Made by a program: the position numbers and the translations under genes
DNA from: Botryosphaeria dothidea
Lineage: Eukaryota; Ascomycota; Dothideomycetes; Botryosphaeriales; Botryosphaeriaceae
Reading direction: 5' to 3'
NCBI GenBank assembly: GCA_011503125.2
Contig: WWBZ02000015.1
Location: 186,001 to 250,000 of the forward strand
DNA length: 64,000 nucleotides
Part shown: positions 1-9,743 of the stretch, piece after piece
How the letters are laid out: each line of letters opens with the position of its first letter
Numbering within the stretch: position 1 is the stretch's first letter
Notes under the pieces: generated by a model
The model's database searches: none
What the model saw: the letters and a program-made list of their open reading frames with translations, nothing else
Told to the model about the DNA's origin: nothing

Positions 1-60
1 GTAAGTGACTAAGCTATCTGGTGTTGCAAAAGCAATATGCAAAACACGTGATTTCCAACA
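1..60 (-). mobile_element. Partial 3' LTR of the copia element
   Basis: These bases repeat the outer part of the 5' LTR at 5170-5317 and end at the same CCAACA terminus (TGTTGG when read on the element strand). Compared with the right copy, four bases are missing near position 7 (GTAAGTGACT against GTAAGTGAGTGACT). The remainder of this LTR lies before the window. Confidence 0.93.
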
Positions 61-70
61 CACCCCCTTC
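61..70 (-). other. Polypurine tract of the copia element
   Basis: Directly inside the 3' LTR the element strand reads GAAGGGGGTG followed by the LTR start TGTTGG. A purine run in this position primes plus-strand DNA synthesis in LTR retrotransposons. The call rests on position and composition. Confidence 0.75.
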
Positions 71-208
71 GCGTGGTGTCCGATCGGGTAGTGCGCGATA
101 ATCTGCTTAGTATTGACCTTTAACAGTGTGAAAGGAACGTGATTACCGAAATATATAAATAAAATGGTGATAATCTGGTTTAAGCGGTGTATACGCTTAT
201 AATCACTG

Positions 209-3200
209 TTATAGTAATGAGAGGCCTAAGCCTTGCATAAAGTGGGCGTGCTTTTGCTTTGTTAACGGCTTTGTAAGACCGTCTGCGATCATCTAAGCTG
301 TTAGTGTCCATTTGAAGTGAACGTTGCCTGCTTGAGTCTCTTGCCTAAGCTAGTGGTGATGGATATCAACGTGACGAAGCTTCGTAACAAGCTTTCCGAC
401 GTTCTCTTCCATAAGGCGGAGCGTCTGTATATTGTCACACTCGATCTAAACGAGGTGACCTGGCTCAAATTAGATGCCTCTGAAGAAGCGTTTCTACCAG
501 TATGCTTGCTTAGCAGTCTCTAATAGAGCGAGGAGCTCTGCTTCCGTTGTTGAGGTCGTCACTATTGGTTGCTTGGAGGCTTTCCAGTCCACGGGTCCGT
601 CGAACAGTATTATGAGTAATCCTTGGTAACTACGGCGTGTGGCCGTGTTATTTGCGAAGGATGCATCACTGCTAGGCACGAAGATGCGTTAATTATTTAC
701 CACGTTGCCGTTATACATAATTGCGAGGTCCTTCGTGTTTACGAGATATTCTAGGAGGCGGTATATAAGATAGAGGTGTCGCTTAGAAGGGTTCGTTAAA
801 TACGTAGAGAGGGCTGAGCAGGCGTGGCCTATATTAGGTCTCGTGCTAATAGCAGCGAACTGGGCAGATCCCATCTTACTCTAGAACGTGTGGATATCTT
901 GAGGTGTTGCATGAGCCTCGTTATTTAGGGTAGGTGGGTCCTCTATCGGAAGAGGCGTAGCAACCGATAATTCTTTGACGTTATATTTAGCCCTAAGGCT
1001 GGTAAGGTATAACTCCTGTAATAGCCATAGCAGTTGCTTACTTCGATTACGGACGATTCGTAAAGCTAAGAACCACTAAACTTCTCCTATCTTACGTATC
1101 TCGTAGCGCTAAAAGAGGTCTTGTTCGAATACGTGCGCGAATGGCTTATCCTTCTTAGGAAAGGCCATAATAATATCGTCTACGAAGAAGAATATAAAGA
1201 GGTACTCGTTTACGTAGAGACATAGAGCATCTGGCACAGGCTTAAGTCCCAGGTCTTTAAGCGTGGCTTGAAAGTGCTTTTGCCACAACGCTGGCGACTC
1301 TTTAAGCCCATAGAGAGCTTTCTTAAGTAACAAGATCTTCCTATAAGGAAGTGTCATGCCTTCTAGTGCTCGGCAGAAGGTTGGTTGATCGAGAGGGACA
1401 TGAGGAAAGGCATTAACGACGTCGTATTGCCACATCTCGAGGTCGAATGCGTAGACAATCGCTATAAGCGTGCGAAAGATGCGGAAGGCAAGGGTAGCCG
1501 CATATGTGTCTTGGTAGGAGACTTGGAGGTCACCTCGTACGCATACTCGTGCCTTGATCTTAGTGAGATATCCCTTCTTATCGAATTTGTATTTGAAGAC
1601 CCATGTAAGAGGAATGACCTCTTTGTTGGCCTTGCGTGCTTGATCCTCGTCTACAACGATCCACACCCCCTTACTATTACCTTCCTGCAGCTTACGGTAG
1701 AGTGCTTAAAAGAGATAAGGCTTGAGTTGGTGTTTGAGGATGTCCTTATAGTAACGAGGCTCGGGCGGAAGGTCGTCCCGATGAATGCGTAGTAGAGGAG
1801 GAAGCTCCTCTAACTGATATGAGGGTGGAGGATCCTCGTGTGTAGTAGGTTGAGATGTTTGCTCGTAATTACCCGTAGGAGCGTGTTTAAGCAGTGTATA
1901 CATGCTCGCGGCGAGAAAGGTCTGCTCACAGTGAGCGTTACTGATAACCTTCGCGGCATGCGCAGCTCTTCTTCGATTCCTTGGACCTTCGATAATAAGG
2001 TTCGAGTTGGGGTCCGCGTTGATATTGGCTGCAAGGGGTGCACGATTGCCCCGTGCTGCTCCTGGGTTAGGCTTAGTATCGTATTGAACAGGGAGGAGAC
2101 GACCAAGGCGTCCCTCTTGCTGTTGTTCGTCTTCCTTACCCCCTGAGGTGTGCGAGTCTCTGAGAGTAGGTGACGGCAAGACGTCATCGCTTGGTGGGTG
2201 TGGTATGCTGTTATCCGTGGTGGACGGCGATGGTGTATATAGTTAAGTGTGTTGTATATCTGGTTTATTAGGCAGTATGCCTTGTTGTTGTCTATCTGAT
2301 GACGAAGTAGGTTGTTCTTCTATATTAGTGGCTTGCTCATGAGTAACCTCCTCATCTTTACTGGACGACGAATCTAACGTGATGAGGTCCTCAGAGCCCA
2401 GACGGATGCGAGGAATTACCTCCTAAGGCTCCTCTTCTACATCCTCGATTTCTTGATACTGCTCTTGCTCATCTGGTGAGTATTTTGATGACTCGTCAAA
2501 ACTGACGTCTCTTAAGCGGATAATACGGTCCCCTGGTAGATACCATATCCGGTAGATGTTGGTAGAGTCATACCCAACAAGATAGCCAACGAGGGCTCGT
2601 TCTTGGAGCTTGTTACTACGCGGGATAGTTTTGTTAAGGGCGTAGGCCTTGCATCCGTAGACTCTCATGTGAGCTACGTTTGGTTTAATGCCATGAGCAA
2701 GCTCGAAGGGCGTCTTCCACTTAAGGACTTTGCTTGGCGTCCGATTGTGTATGTACGTTGCTGCTAGGACTGTCTCTGGCCATAGGCGTTCAGGGAGGTT
2801 TACCCCGATACGCATTACTCGTGCTTTGATGATAATAGACTGACTAGTTCTCTCGGCATGTCCGTTCTGAGCAGGTGTATAGGGTGCTAAGACCTCTATT
2901 GTGATTCCTCTTCGCTTAAGTTCAGCCTTAAACGCGGTATTAAGTGATCTTTCGCCATCAGTTCGAAAGAACGCAGTAAGAGCGTCAAAGCGACGTTCGA
3001 TCATACTCAGAATATCGAGAATAAGCGTGTTGTAGTCTGATTTGAGCATATGGGTGCGGGTGAAGACATAGTTGCTCTTTATACACTCGATATAAGTAAT
3101 CCACTCGTGTTGATTGAAGGCGGGCGTCATCTGGATGAGGTTAAATGAGACTCGGAAGAATGACTCGTTGCGAGCTTCCTCTGGTAATAAGTCTCGCGCA

Positions 3201-4861
3201 ACAAGCTGATAAGCTTTTGCTCGCGAGCAGGTGTCGTAGTGAACAGGCACGACGTCGTTCGTAAACTCTACGCCGGTAACAGCTGTGAGCAACGCCTTAA
3301 TAGCGTGGTAGTTGGTATGAGCAAAGACTCCATGCCACTGTTCAGCTGGGAGACTACGGGTGGTCGCAGCACTCGTAATGGCTGGTACGGACTCTGCTTG
3401 GTGTAGTTCAAGAAAGAACTGTCCTTCAGACGGAGTAAGGACATACACTATAGTGTCGTCCTTATAGAGTCGAAGACTCTTAGTGTCCATATGAACGTCT
3501 TTCTTATTGCACTTAGAAATGGAGACTAAGTTGCCCATGAATGCTGGGACGTAGGCTACATCACGAAGGGTAATAACCTTACTCTTCTTTCCGTTGCGGG
3601 CATTAACTGTAACATTCCCGAAGCTCTTAATAGGCACACGCGTGTTGCCGTAGATCACGAAGTCATCTAGACCTGCGTTGCGTGTCTTGATAAACCTTTT
3701 GCGCATATATCTGTTACACACGTGATGAGTGGTACCAGTGTCTACGATCCATGAGAGCTCCAACGTAGTTGGACGCGAGTCTCGGTGCGTAGCAAATGAC
3801 TGCGCAACAACGGCTGGGAAGGACTTAATAGATCCTTGCTCGTCATCACTATTGTCATCATTTGCAAGCGTGTCAGGCTTAGGCTCCTTGCCTTTACCCT
3901 TATTACCTTGTGTGTGAGGTATTAGCGGTGTACCGCGCTTGAGTGCATTCTCAACTTGCGTCTTGATCTTGTCATTCTTCATGAGCTTAAGGATCTTATC
4001 CTAGACCTTCTTGTTTGGTTTGAAGTCGGCAGGACGGTTGGGCGCGTTCGGATTGAGATAGAAGCACTGGAAGTACCAGTGTAGGAGTCCACATAAGCAT
4101 TTAGGAGGCTTCTGCGGCTGCTCCTCGCCTCGTAGAGTAGCTGCGAAGGTCGCATGAGTCTTATTCGTTATGAGCGCTTGCTTCTGGCGAGCATGCTCAC
4201 GATAATCGACAATGACATCTGAAACGTCAAGCGTCTTAGTACCGAGTCGCAGCTCACGAAGGATAGGGCTAGCGTATTCTGAGTCGTGTTGCATGATAGG
4301 CTTGAGGAATGCATTTACTCCTCGAGAGCCTTCGACATCAGAGAGGCCAAGAGAGCGTGCTTTGAATACACACTCTTCCCATTGTGTGAGCCACTTTTCA
4401 GTGCTCTGGGTAGTTGGAGGCTTCTCAAGCTCGCGGAGCTTATTAAGAACGAACTCCTGTTGTGTAGAGGTGGAAGGTTGAAGTCGTACTTGTAAGGCGC
4501 GCAACTGTGCGTAAGGATGTGAATCCTCGACCTTGCGCAGGAGTGGTAGCAGTAGCTAAGACACTGAGTCTTCAATGAGTGATGAGAGGTCATTGAGCTC
4601 TCGCATCTGCCTATCGTACTCCTTTTTATCCTCCTTATAGTCCTCGCGCTTCCACTTATGCTCCTCACGATCCGCGTCGGTGATGTTGCCTGTTGGTAGA
4701 GGAGGCTTGGTGGGCGCGATTGGTTGTTGCGGACGTAAGTCCTTGGTTGGATCGATGTAGTCGTATAAGCGAGCCTTCTTTGCACGCGATTGGACGATGA
4801 AGAACCATTCATCCCAGTCTTGCGAAGACTTGAGGACGATGATTAGCTTCGAAGACGACAT
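209..4861 (-). pseudogene. copia gag-pol polyprotein, inactivated by nonsense mutations only
   Basis: All conserved blocks lie in one frame over about 1,550 codons from the ATG at 4861 to a TAA at 209-211. The order is: gag N-terminal domain (WDEWFF region near 4810), gag zinc knuckle of the form C-x-C-G-x3-H-x4-C at about 4064-4099, aspartic protease motif WIVDTGTTHH near 3740, integrase zinc-binding region and core, a proline-rich linker at 1706-2245, reverse transcriptase (QYDVVNAF, LYGLKESPALW, FFFVDDII), and RNase H (SSDASFANN, TEAELLAL). Fourteen internal stops occur at 4556, 4001, 2423, 2243, 1706, 1109, 1076, 881, 689, 494, 470, 446, 350 and 293. All are TAG or TAA, none TGA, and no frameshift is seen. 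The first integrase aspartate is Asn (FNLIQM) and one Cys of its CxxC pair is Tyr. All these changes fit C-to-T or G-to-A transitions, as in RIP. Confidence 0.93.
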
Positions 4862-5156
4862 GGTGGGTGACGAATAGGTGCTATTCGTCAGTTGACGTCG
4901 TACAGCTAACCAAAAGGGTTAAAGCTAGCTAGGAACGTATATCAGACACTTGAGATGCTCGATGTTGAGGCAAATAGCTGTGTCGTGATGACTGTTGATG
5001 AAATGACACGTGGAGGGAAGCCGTCGCACGGTCGCAGTGTGTTACAGCAGGGTGCAACAACACAGTGTTCTTCTGGATGCCGCAGAGAGAACGTTATAAG
5101 CGTATGAGACGCTTATATAGAGATCAAACGATGGATAACGAGTTTTGGAAGTGATT

Positions 5157-5169
5157 CCGGGCTCATAAC
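5157..5169 (-). other. Primer-binding site for half initiator-Met tRNA
   Basis: Immediately downstream of the 5' LTR the element strand reads GTTATGAGCCCGG. This is complementary to the anticodon stem-loop of eukaryotic initiator tRNA-Met (CCGGGCTCATAAC), not to the tRNA 3' end. Drosophila copia is known to prime from such an internally cleaved half tRNA, so this fungal element probably does the same. The match and position are seen; the cleavage mechanism is inferred. Confidence 0.8.
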
Positions 5170-5317
5170 TGTTGGTATGTTGATGAATAATGATGATCTA
5201 TTGATGATTGGCATGAGGAGGAAGGGCGTAGGTGGCCCACCCTCCTTATATACGTAAGTGAGTGACTAAGCTATCTGGTGTTGCAAAAGCAATATGCAAA
5301 ACACGTGATTTCCAACA
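5170..5317 (-). mobile_element. 5' LTR of the copia element (148 bp)
   Basis: On the minus strand it begins TGTTGG and ends CCAACA, a 6-bp terminal inverted repeat with TG...CA ends. A TATA-like GTATATAAGG lies at about 5243-5252 and would drive the element. A nearly identical solo copy lies at 57443-57589, with about four differences. Confidence 0.93.
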
Positions 5318-7260
5318 GTTTGAGATATACGGAGGTCGTGGACTTAACGGGGGTCGACGCTAGGTCACGGCAGTGGTAGCCCGGGATCGCGTGGAGTGGG
5401 ATGACAACGTCCACCTGCGTCGGTAGTATCCGTGTTAAGATGCTGAGTATCAAATCATCATTCAGACGATTCTTGGGTGCAAGCTTCTCGAGAACACATC
5501 TCAGATGGTCGGGACTGTGGTGTGGAACATCTATTAGCCCTTGAATTGTGACCGCCGTGTCGATCCAGGTATCAATCTGTTTATTAAGGGGTTGATCTGA
5601 AGTAGGGAACTTTAACACATCCGGCCTAACCATGCTGATATCATTCTTGGCCATGTTGAAATCTCCGTCATCGGAATCGATTATCAACGGATTTTCCTTT
5701 CCGCCGACGTCTATCACCATTGGTGTCCCTGCAGGATTCATCGTCGCCGGAGTACTGGCATCACTATCTTCGGGAATGAGCAGATAGTCTTTTGGGGGGT
5801 CCATGGCCGAGAGGCCAAAACTTTCTGGCCGAAGGGGGGTTTCGCAACAATTCTGACACCAAGCGTAGCTTTCTCCAGGACCTTTCCAGTCGTCAAGGGC
5901 AAAGTTGATGGCCTCTGCAACGTTTGCACCACTGTTGAGAACCTCATGATACGCACCCGGGACCGTGACGAGAACCTCTCCGGCTTTGCAGCGGACGATG
6001 TCGTATGGAATGTTCCATTTCTCCAAAAGGTTGGGATGGATGATGATATCTTGGTGACGCACGAACTGTGAGCATGGTTTTGTTGGTTCAAAATTCTGTC
6101 TGATGCGGGCCTCCAGATCAGCCCGTGCGCGAGGCGGGATGATCAACCAAAGCTTCGAGGCTCCGGTAAGGACGGCGTTGACAGAGTAAAGCAATGCGTC
6201 CTCAACGTGTAGTGGCGCAGGACTTCCTTGGCTACCGCTGATGTAGGAATACGGGGTGTTGATGCCGGGAAGGCTCTCACATTCGGCCAAACGTCGACAA
6301 CAGGCAAGGAACGAGTTTCGAGGAAGGCCATTGCCCTCGCGCCATTCCGCCGTCTCGGAGGTCTCAATGACCAGATACTTTATATTGTTCCTCTTCTTTG
6401 CGGTCTGGCCAAGCAGCAGCGAGAACTGTTCTCGGGGGTCCTCGTCATCCTGCTCCGAAGGCAATTGCGGCACCTTGAAATTTGCAACATGCGGCGACTG
6501 CACAACCGCACGCGTCACCGATTCTCCCGAGGCCGTGTGCACTTGGCTGATGAGGAAGCCGTTGAACTCGGCGTGAGCTGCACTCGTGATTGTCGTGTCG
6601 GCCAGCCTCGACATTAACTCCTCCGGAGATAGTAGAGGCGTCATGCGGGTGGTGGCCTTGAGGTAACCTCGGTCTCGCAGGTGTGGTTGTCGCAACAGAA
6701 TCTCATAGACTTGGGGTACAATGTCTACAGCTTTGGATCCAAGCTCGATGATATCGCTGACATGGCAGCTCAGATCTGGGTAGCTACTGTCGGGCCAGTG
6801 GAACGAAGCTCCTGCGCTCGGTGAGCACTCGTCTGTGTCCTTGTCATCCGGTGGCGGTGGATCGTGTTCCTTCATTTTCTTCACGGTTGTCGTAAGATTC
6901 CGCATAGCCTGCATAGCTCTCGCTAGGCGCGTAAGGGAGTCTTCGATACCGTTATCCTCAGATATTCCATCGAGCTGTTTGATGATTCGCTGCGGATCTT
7001 TAGGAATGGCGAATTGTTGCTTCTTCCGTCCAATTTGGAGCTTACCTCAATCCGACCATCTACATCTCGACCAGCCCATGGAGTTTTTCCCGGAGACATC
7101 GTGTTCCCACTACGGTCTCTTGTTGAGCAATGCTGTGGAGGGTAAGTGTGGAGGATGGATCGGGATTCTCAGATACGAGCAAACGCGTTCCCGCCCGAGG
7201 TGCAGAGAACGGACCGCGGCGACCCTTGTCTCGTGTCACCGTAACAGGGGGTTTGAGCAT
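5318..7260 (-). pseudogene. JmjC-domain (KDM4/JMJD2-like) histone demethylase gene, 3' end cut by the copia insertion
   Basis: The long frame from the ATG at 6914 has an acidic/proline N-terminus and a JmjC core. Iron ligands are visible as HVED (His236, Glu238) and YHEVLNSG (His323), with KDM4-like blocks RHQDIIIHPNLLEKW, IPYDIV, GEVLVTVPGAYH and NVAEAINFALDDW. JmjC enzymes use Fe(II) and 2-oxoglutarate to demethylate histone lysines in the nucleus. The copia 5' LTR joins at 5317/5318, so the ORF reads 16 codons into the LTR and stops at 5271; the original C-terminus should lie beyond the element, outside the window. The frame stays open upstream of 6914 to a TGA near 7050. A second minus frame (7063-7260, ATG at 7260) looks like an N-terminal exon joined by an intron or a frameshift. 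Function after truncation is doubtful. Confidence 0.8.
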
Positions 7261-8573
7261 CAAGTCATTCAATGGTCCATTTTGTCGTGAGCGATCATGC
7301 AGGAAAATCCAAATCCAAAAGTTTACTACTCGAAAACCAAGAGAGAATGGCGAAAACTCCACCCCTGTCACGGGCAAACTTCCAACCCCGTATTTCGACT
7401 TTTATTGTCAGACTATAGATGGAAGCATCGACAATATCCCGCCACATTCTTAACCTGTCCAATCATCCTTCACCCCTCGCCTCTCCATTTGATGACTGGT
7501 CGATCATATTGGTCTTTGTCAGCCGTTCCTATTGCTCCTTCAAGTCAGCAAAAGACAGGTCGTCCCTGTCCCCCGCCAGTGAACCGAGCCGCCTCCTCTC
7601 ATCATGCAGGAACTCCTCGGGGCTTCTTTCATCGATCACCACCTTGGGGGAGAAATACCCGGTAAGCGATTAATACGGCGATAGTGACGAGGATGGTCTT
7701 GGCCGGATGCTCGCACAGCGGAGGGCCCTTGGGGCTGATTTCGGAACTTTTCGGTCATGGATTCTTTATTCTGCTCGGCTTGCGGGAGGATGTGCTGTCG
7801 GATGTAGCCATTATTCGCATGTAGACCGGTTTTTTGTCTTTTGTCGCTCTATTGTTAGGGTTCATGAAGCTTCCATTGGAACGGGAGAGAACGTTTCAGC
7901 ATATTCAAAGCCTCTCATTGTCTTGGCTTGGCTTTGATGACGAAACTCTTGCGCTTTGATGTGATGCTCTACCTCCATAATGCTGTGGCACTGCTGTAGC
8001 GTGGACGCGCATGGAATGTCGGCGCTTTGGCGAAAGAGCGGCTTGCGGCGGAATGAAGGCAGTACAAGTTTCACGGAATGTTTCCAGCAAGATGAGAGAA
8101 GAATGCGTTTGAAGACCATCGAAAAAAAAAAAAAATACACTAGACGCCATCAAGCCCTATCGAGAGGTCGAACGCAGTCGCGTGGTCCGTAGCCCCGAAT
8201 GCCACCAGTTGCACTTGCCAGCAATCCACCTCCAACATCTCCGAATCGACCAGCACCACCACCCCCGTCTCCTCACATCTCGAATGGCGATGAGGATAAC
8301 CTGCTGTCCTACCGTGGCCCCAATTACTTTTGTACCGTACTGCGCTTGAAGTAGATATGCGGATAATCCCTGACGAGGAGAGGGTCGTCATCTTGGAAGG
8401 GGCAGCACCCTGCAAGCACAATTAGTACCAACGTCACCTAAAGGGGACATGAGCAAGCTCAAACTCACAGTGTATCCGGCGCCGTCTGGGCATTGAACCT
8501 CCACCCAATAATGCCCAGAATACCAATGAAAAGGTCGAGATGCGACTGTAAGCACTCATTCCTGCATCCGCAC
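7261..8573. other. Intergenic, no supported gene
   Basis: Only short ORFs without recognisable motifs are present on both strands. An A-run occurs at about 8121-8133. It separates the JmjC locus from the first finger gene. Confidence 0.55.
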
Positions 8574-9287
8574 TCAGTCCAGTCTCTCCATGACTTCCTC
8601 TTCAACGCCATACTGCCTCGCCAACCGTCCACCGTCATGAATCGCCTGCTCTTGTCCCACCAACCCTATCTGCCGTCGAAGCAGGCGTGCAAGGTGCTCG
8701 GACAGCTCAGCTTCAGTCATCAGTCCGACGTCGACCTCGTCTAGATGAAAAGTGGTGGGTGGATCAATGTTCATCTCTTCAGCAAAGAATTCCTCGTCTT
8801 GATGAGCTCTCTGTGATGTCCTGGAAGAACTGGAGGGCGCGCGAGCCGACGCAGAGCTACGCGCTCTAGGCTGTGCAACCGGGACGGTGTCACGCTGTGA
8901 TCCCACTGTTCCAGTCAAACCATGGGGCTCGTCAACATCGCGATCCAAAGCTCGAAGGAGCTGTCCATAAGAGGTAGAGACCGTAGATGTGACCGGCGAA
9001 GGATCCCTGGAAAGACGGTTCCGTGTCGTAGGCGAACTCGTGGGAGCACGAACCGGTCCGGCGCGAGCCGGTCCAGAGCTGGGCGCTCTGTACGCTGTTG
9101 CAAAAGGGGTATCATGTTGCAGTTCGCACCCTTCAGTTGTAACGGTGTTCGGTTCGGAGGTAGCGCTGCGTTCTCCGCGATGTCCGGTAGCTCCTTGATT
9201 GCGATGCTGGGAGCAATAACCTGAGGAATCTTTTGTAACCTTACGGCACCGAGGTCCTGAAAGGGTCAGTCCTTTGCAAAGCGGCAT
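8574..9287 (-). CDS. Cys3His finger protein A (237 aa)
   Basis: The ATG at 9287 (MPLCKGL) is preferred over the longer open frame because the finger starts at residue 4, as in the other members. The finger is C-x9-C-x10-C-x2-H, ending GYCSQH. It resembles the short CxG-T-x-G-x2-C...YC-x2-H motif known from DUF5763-like bacterial and viral proteins; that relation is from memory and unverified. The middle is Ser/Pro/Arg rich and the C-terminus (about residues 180-237) is acidic and helical with LMTEAELSEHLARLLRRQ. There is no signal peptide or membrane segment, so a nuclear or cytosolic protein is likely. It is the only complete single-finger member with no suspicious stop on the left side, and is divergent from the decayed member at 9744-11368. 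Function unknown. Confidence 0.65.
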   Translation of the reverse strand: MPLCKGLTLSGPRCRKVTKDSSGYCSQHRNQGATGHRGERSATSEPNTVTTEGCELQHDTPFATAYRAPSSGPARAGPVRAPTSSPTTRNRLSRDPSPVTSTVSTSYGQLLRALDRDVDEPHGLTGTVGSQRDTVPVAQPRARSSASARAPSSSSRTSQRAHQDEEFFAEEMNIDPPTTFHLDEVDVGLMTEAELSEHLARLLRRQIGLVGQEQAIHDGGRLARQYGVEEEVMERLD

Positions 9288-9428
9288 GGTTGAAGATCCG
9301 AGCTGCTCTGGCGGTAAATACAAGCTACGGAGAACAGAAGTTGCCTGGGTGAACTGGGTACTAATTGGGTATTAAATAGGTGACAAGAAGCAAGAAAGAA
9401 CAATGAGCCCGCTCTTCGACACCTCCTT

Positions 9429-9607
9429 ATGGAGCAATCAACTTTGCAGAGCCTTTTGCATGGAACCATGGACTTTGCAGAACCTTCTGCATGGAGCATT
9501 CAACTTTGCAGGGCCTTTGAGATGGAGTCATTTGCTATTTTCCAGGACCTTCGACATGTAGTGATTCAGCTTTTTGCAGAGTCTTCGAGGTGGAGCAATT
9601 CAGCACA
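9429..9607. repeat. Imperfect 31-34 bp minisatellite
   Basis: About five and a half head-to-tail units begin ATGGAGCAATCAACTTTGCA and vary by substitution and small indels. It lies between two divergent finger loci. The plus frame through it stays open to a TAA at 9741 in the same frame as the finger downstream, so it may have been part of that gene's N-terminus or its 5' region. Confidence 0.75.
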
Positions 9608-9743
9608 TTTCTGCCTGCGAGACGGAGGTGCACAAAGTGCGAGCACCTCCCTTGGGTCTTGGGCTGCACCAAACGTTCGCAGAGGGTGCAATATCAACGC
9701 TCCCGTGGACAGCCAACACGTGAAGATCAATTACGGGGACTAA

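Larger units (their letters stand above)
1..5317 (-). mobile_element. Ty1/copia LTR retrotransposon, decayed, left end outside window
   Basis: The element runs on the minus strand: 5' LTR at 5170-5317, primer-binding site, one gag-pol frame (gag, protease, integrase, reverse transcriptase, RNase H in the order typical of Ty1/copia), polypurine tract, and the first 60 bases of the 3' LTR at 1-60. The integrase-before-RT order and the zinc knuckle place it in Pseudoviridae/copia rather than gypsy. The visible 60 bp of the 3' LTR match the 5' LTR except for a 4-bp indel, so the insertion is not brand new. The left target-site duplication lies outside the window; the five bases right of the 5' LTR are GTTTG. 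It is inactive because gag-pol carries 14 internal stops. It lies inside the JmjC gene to its right. Confidence 0.95.
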
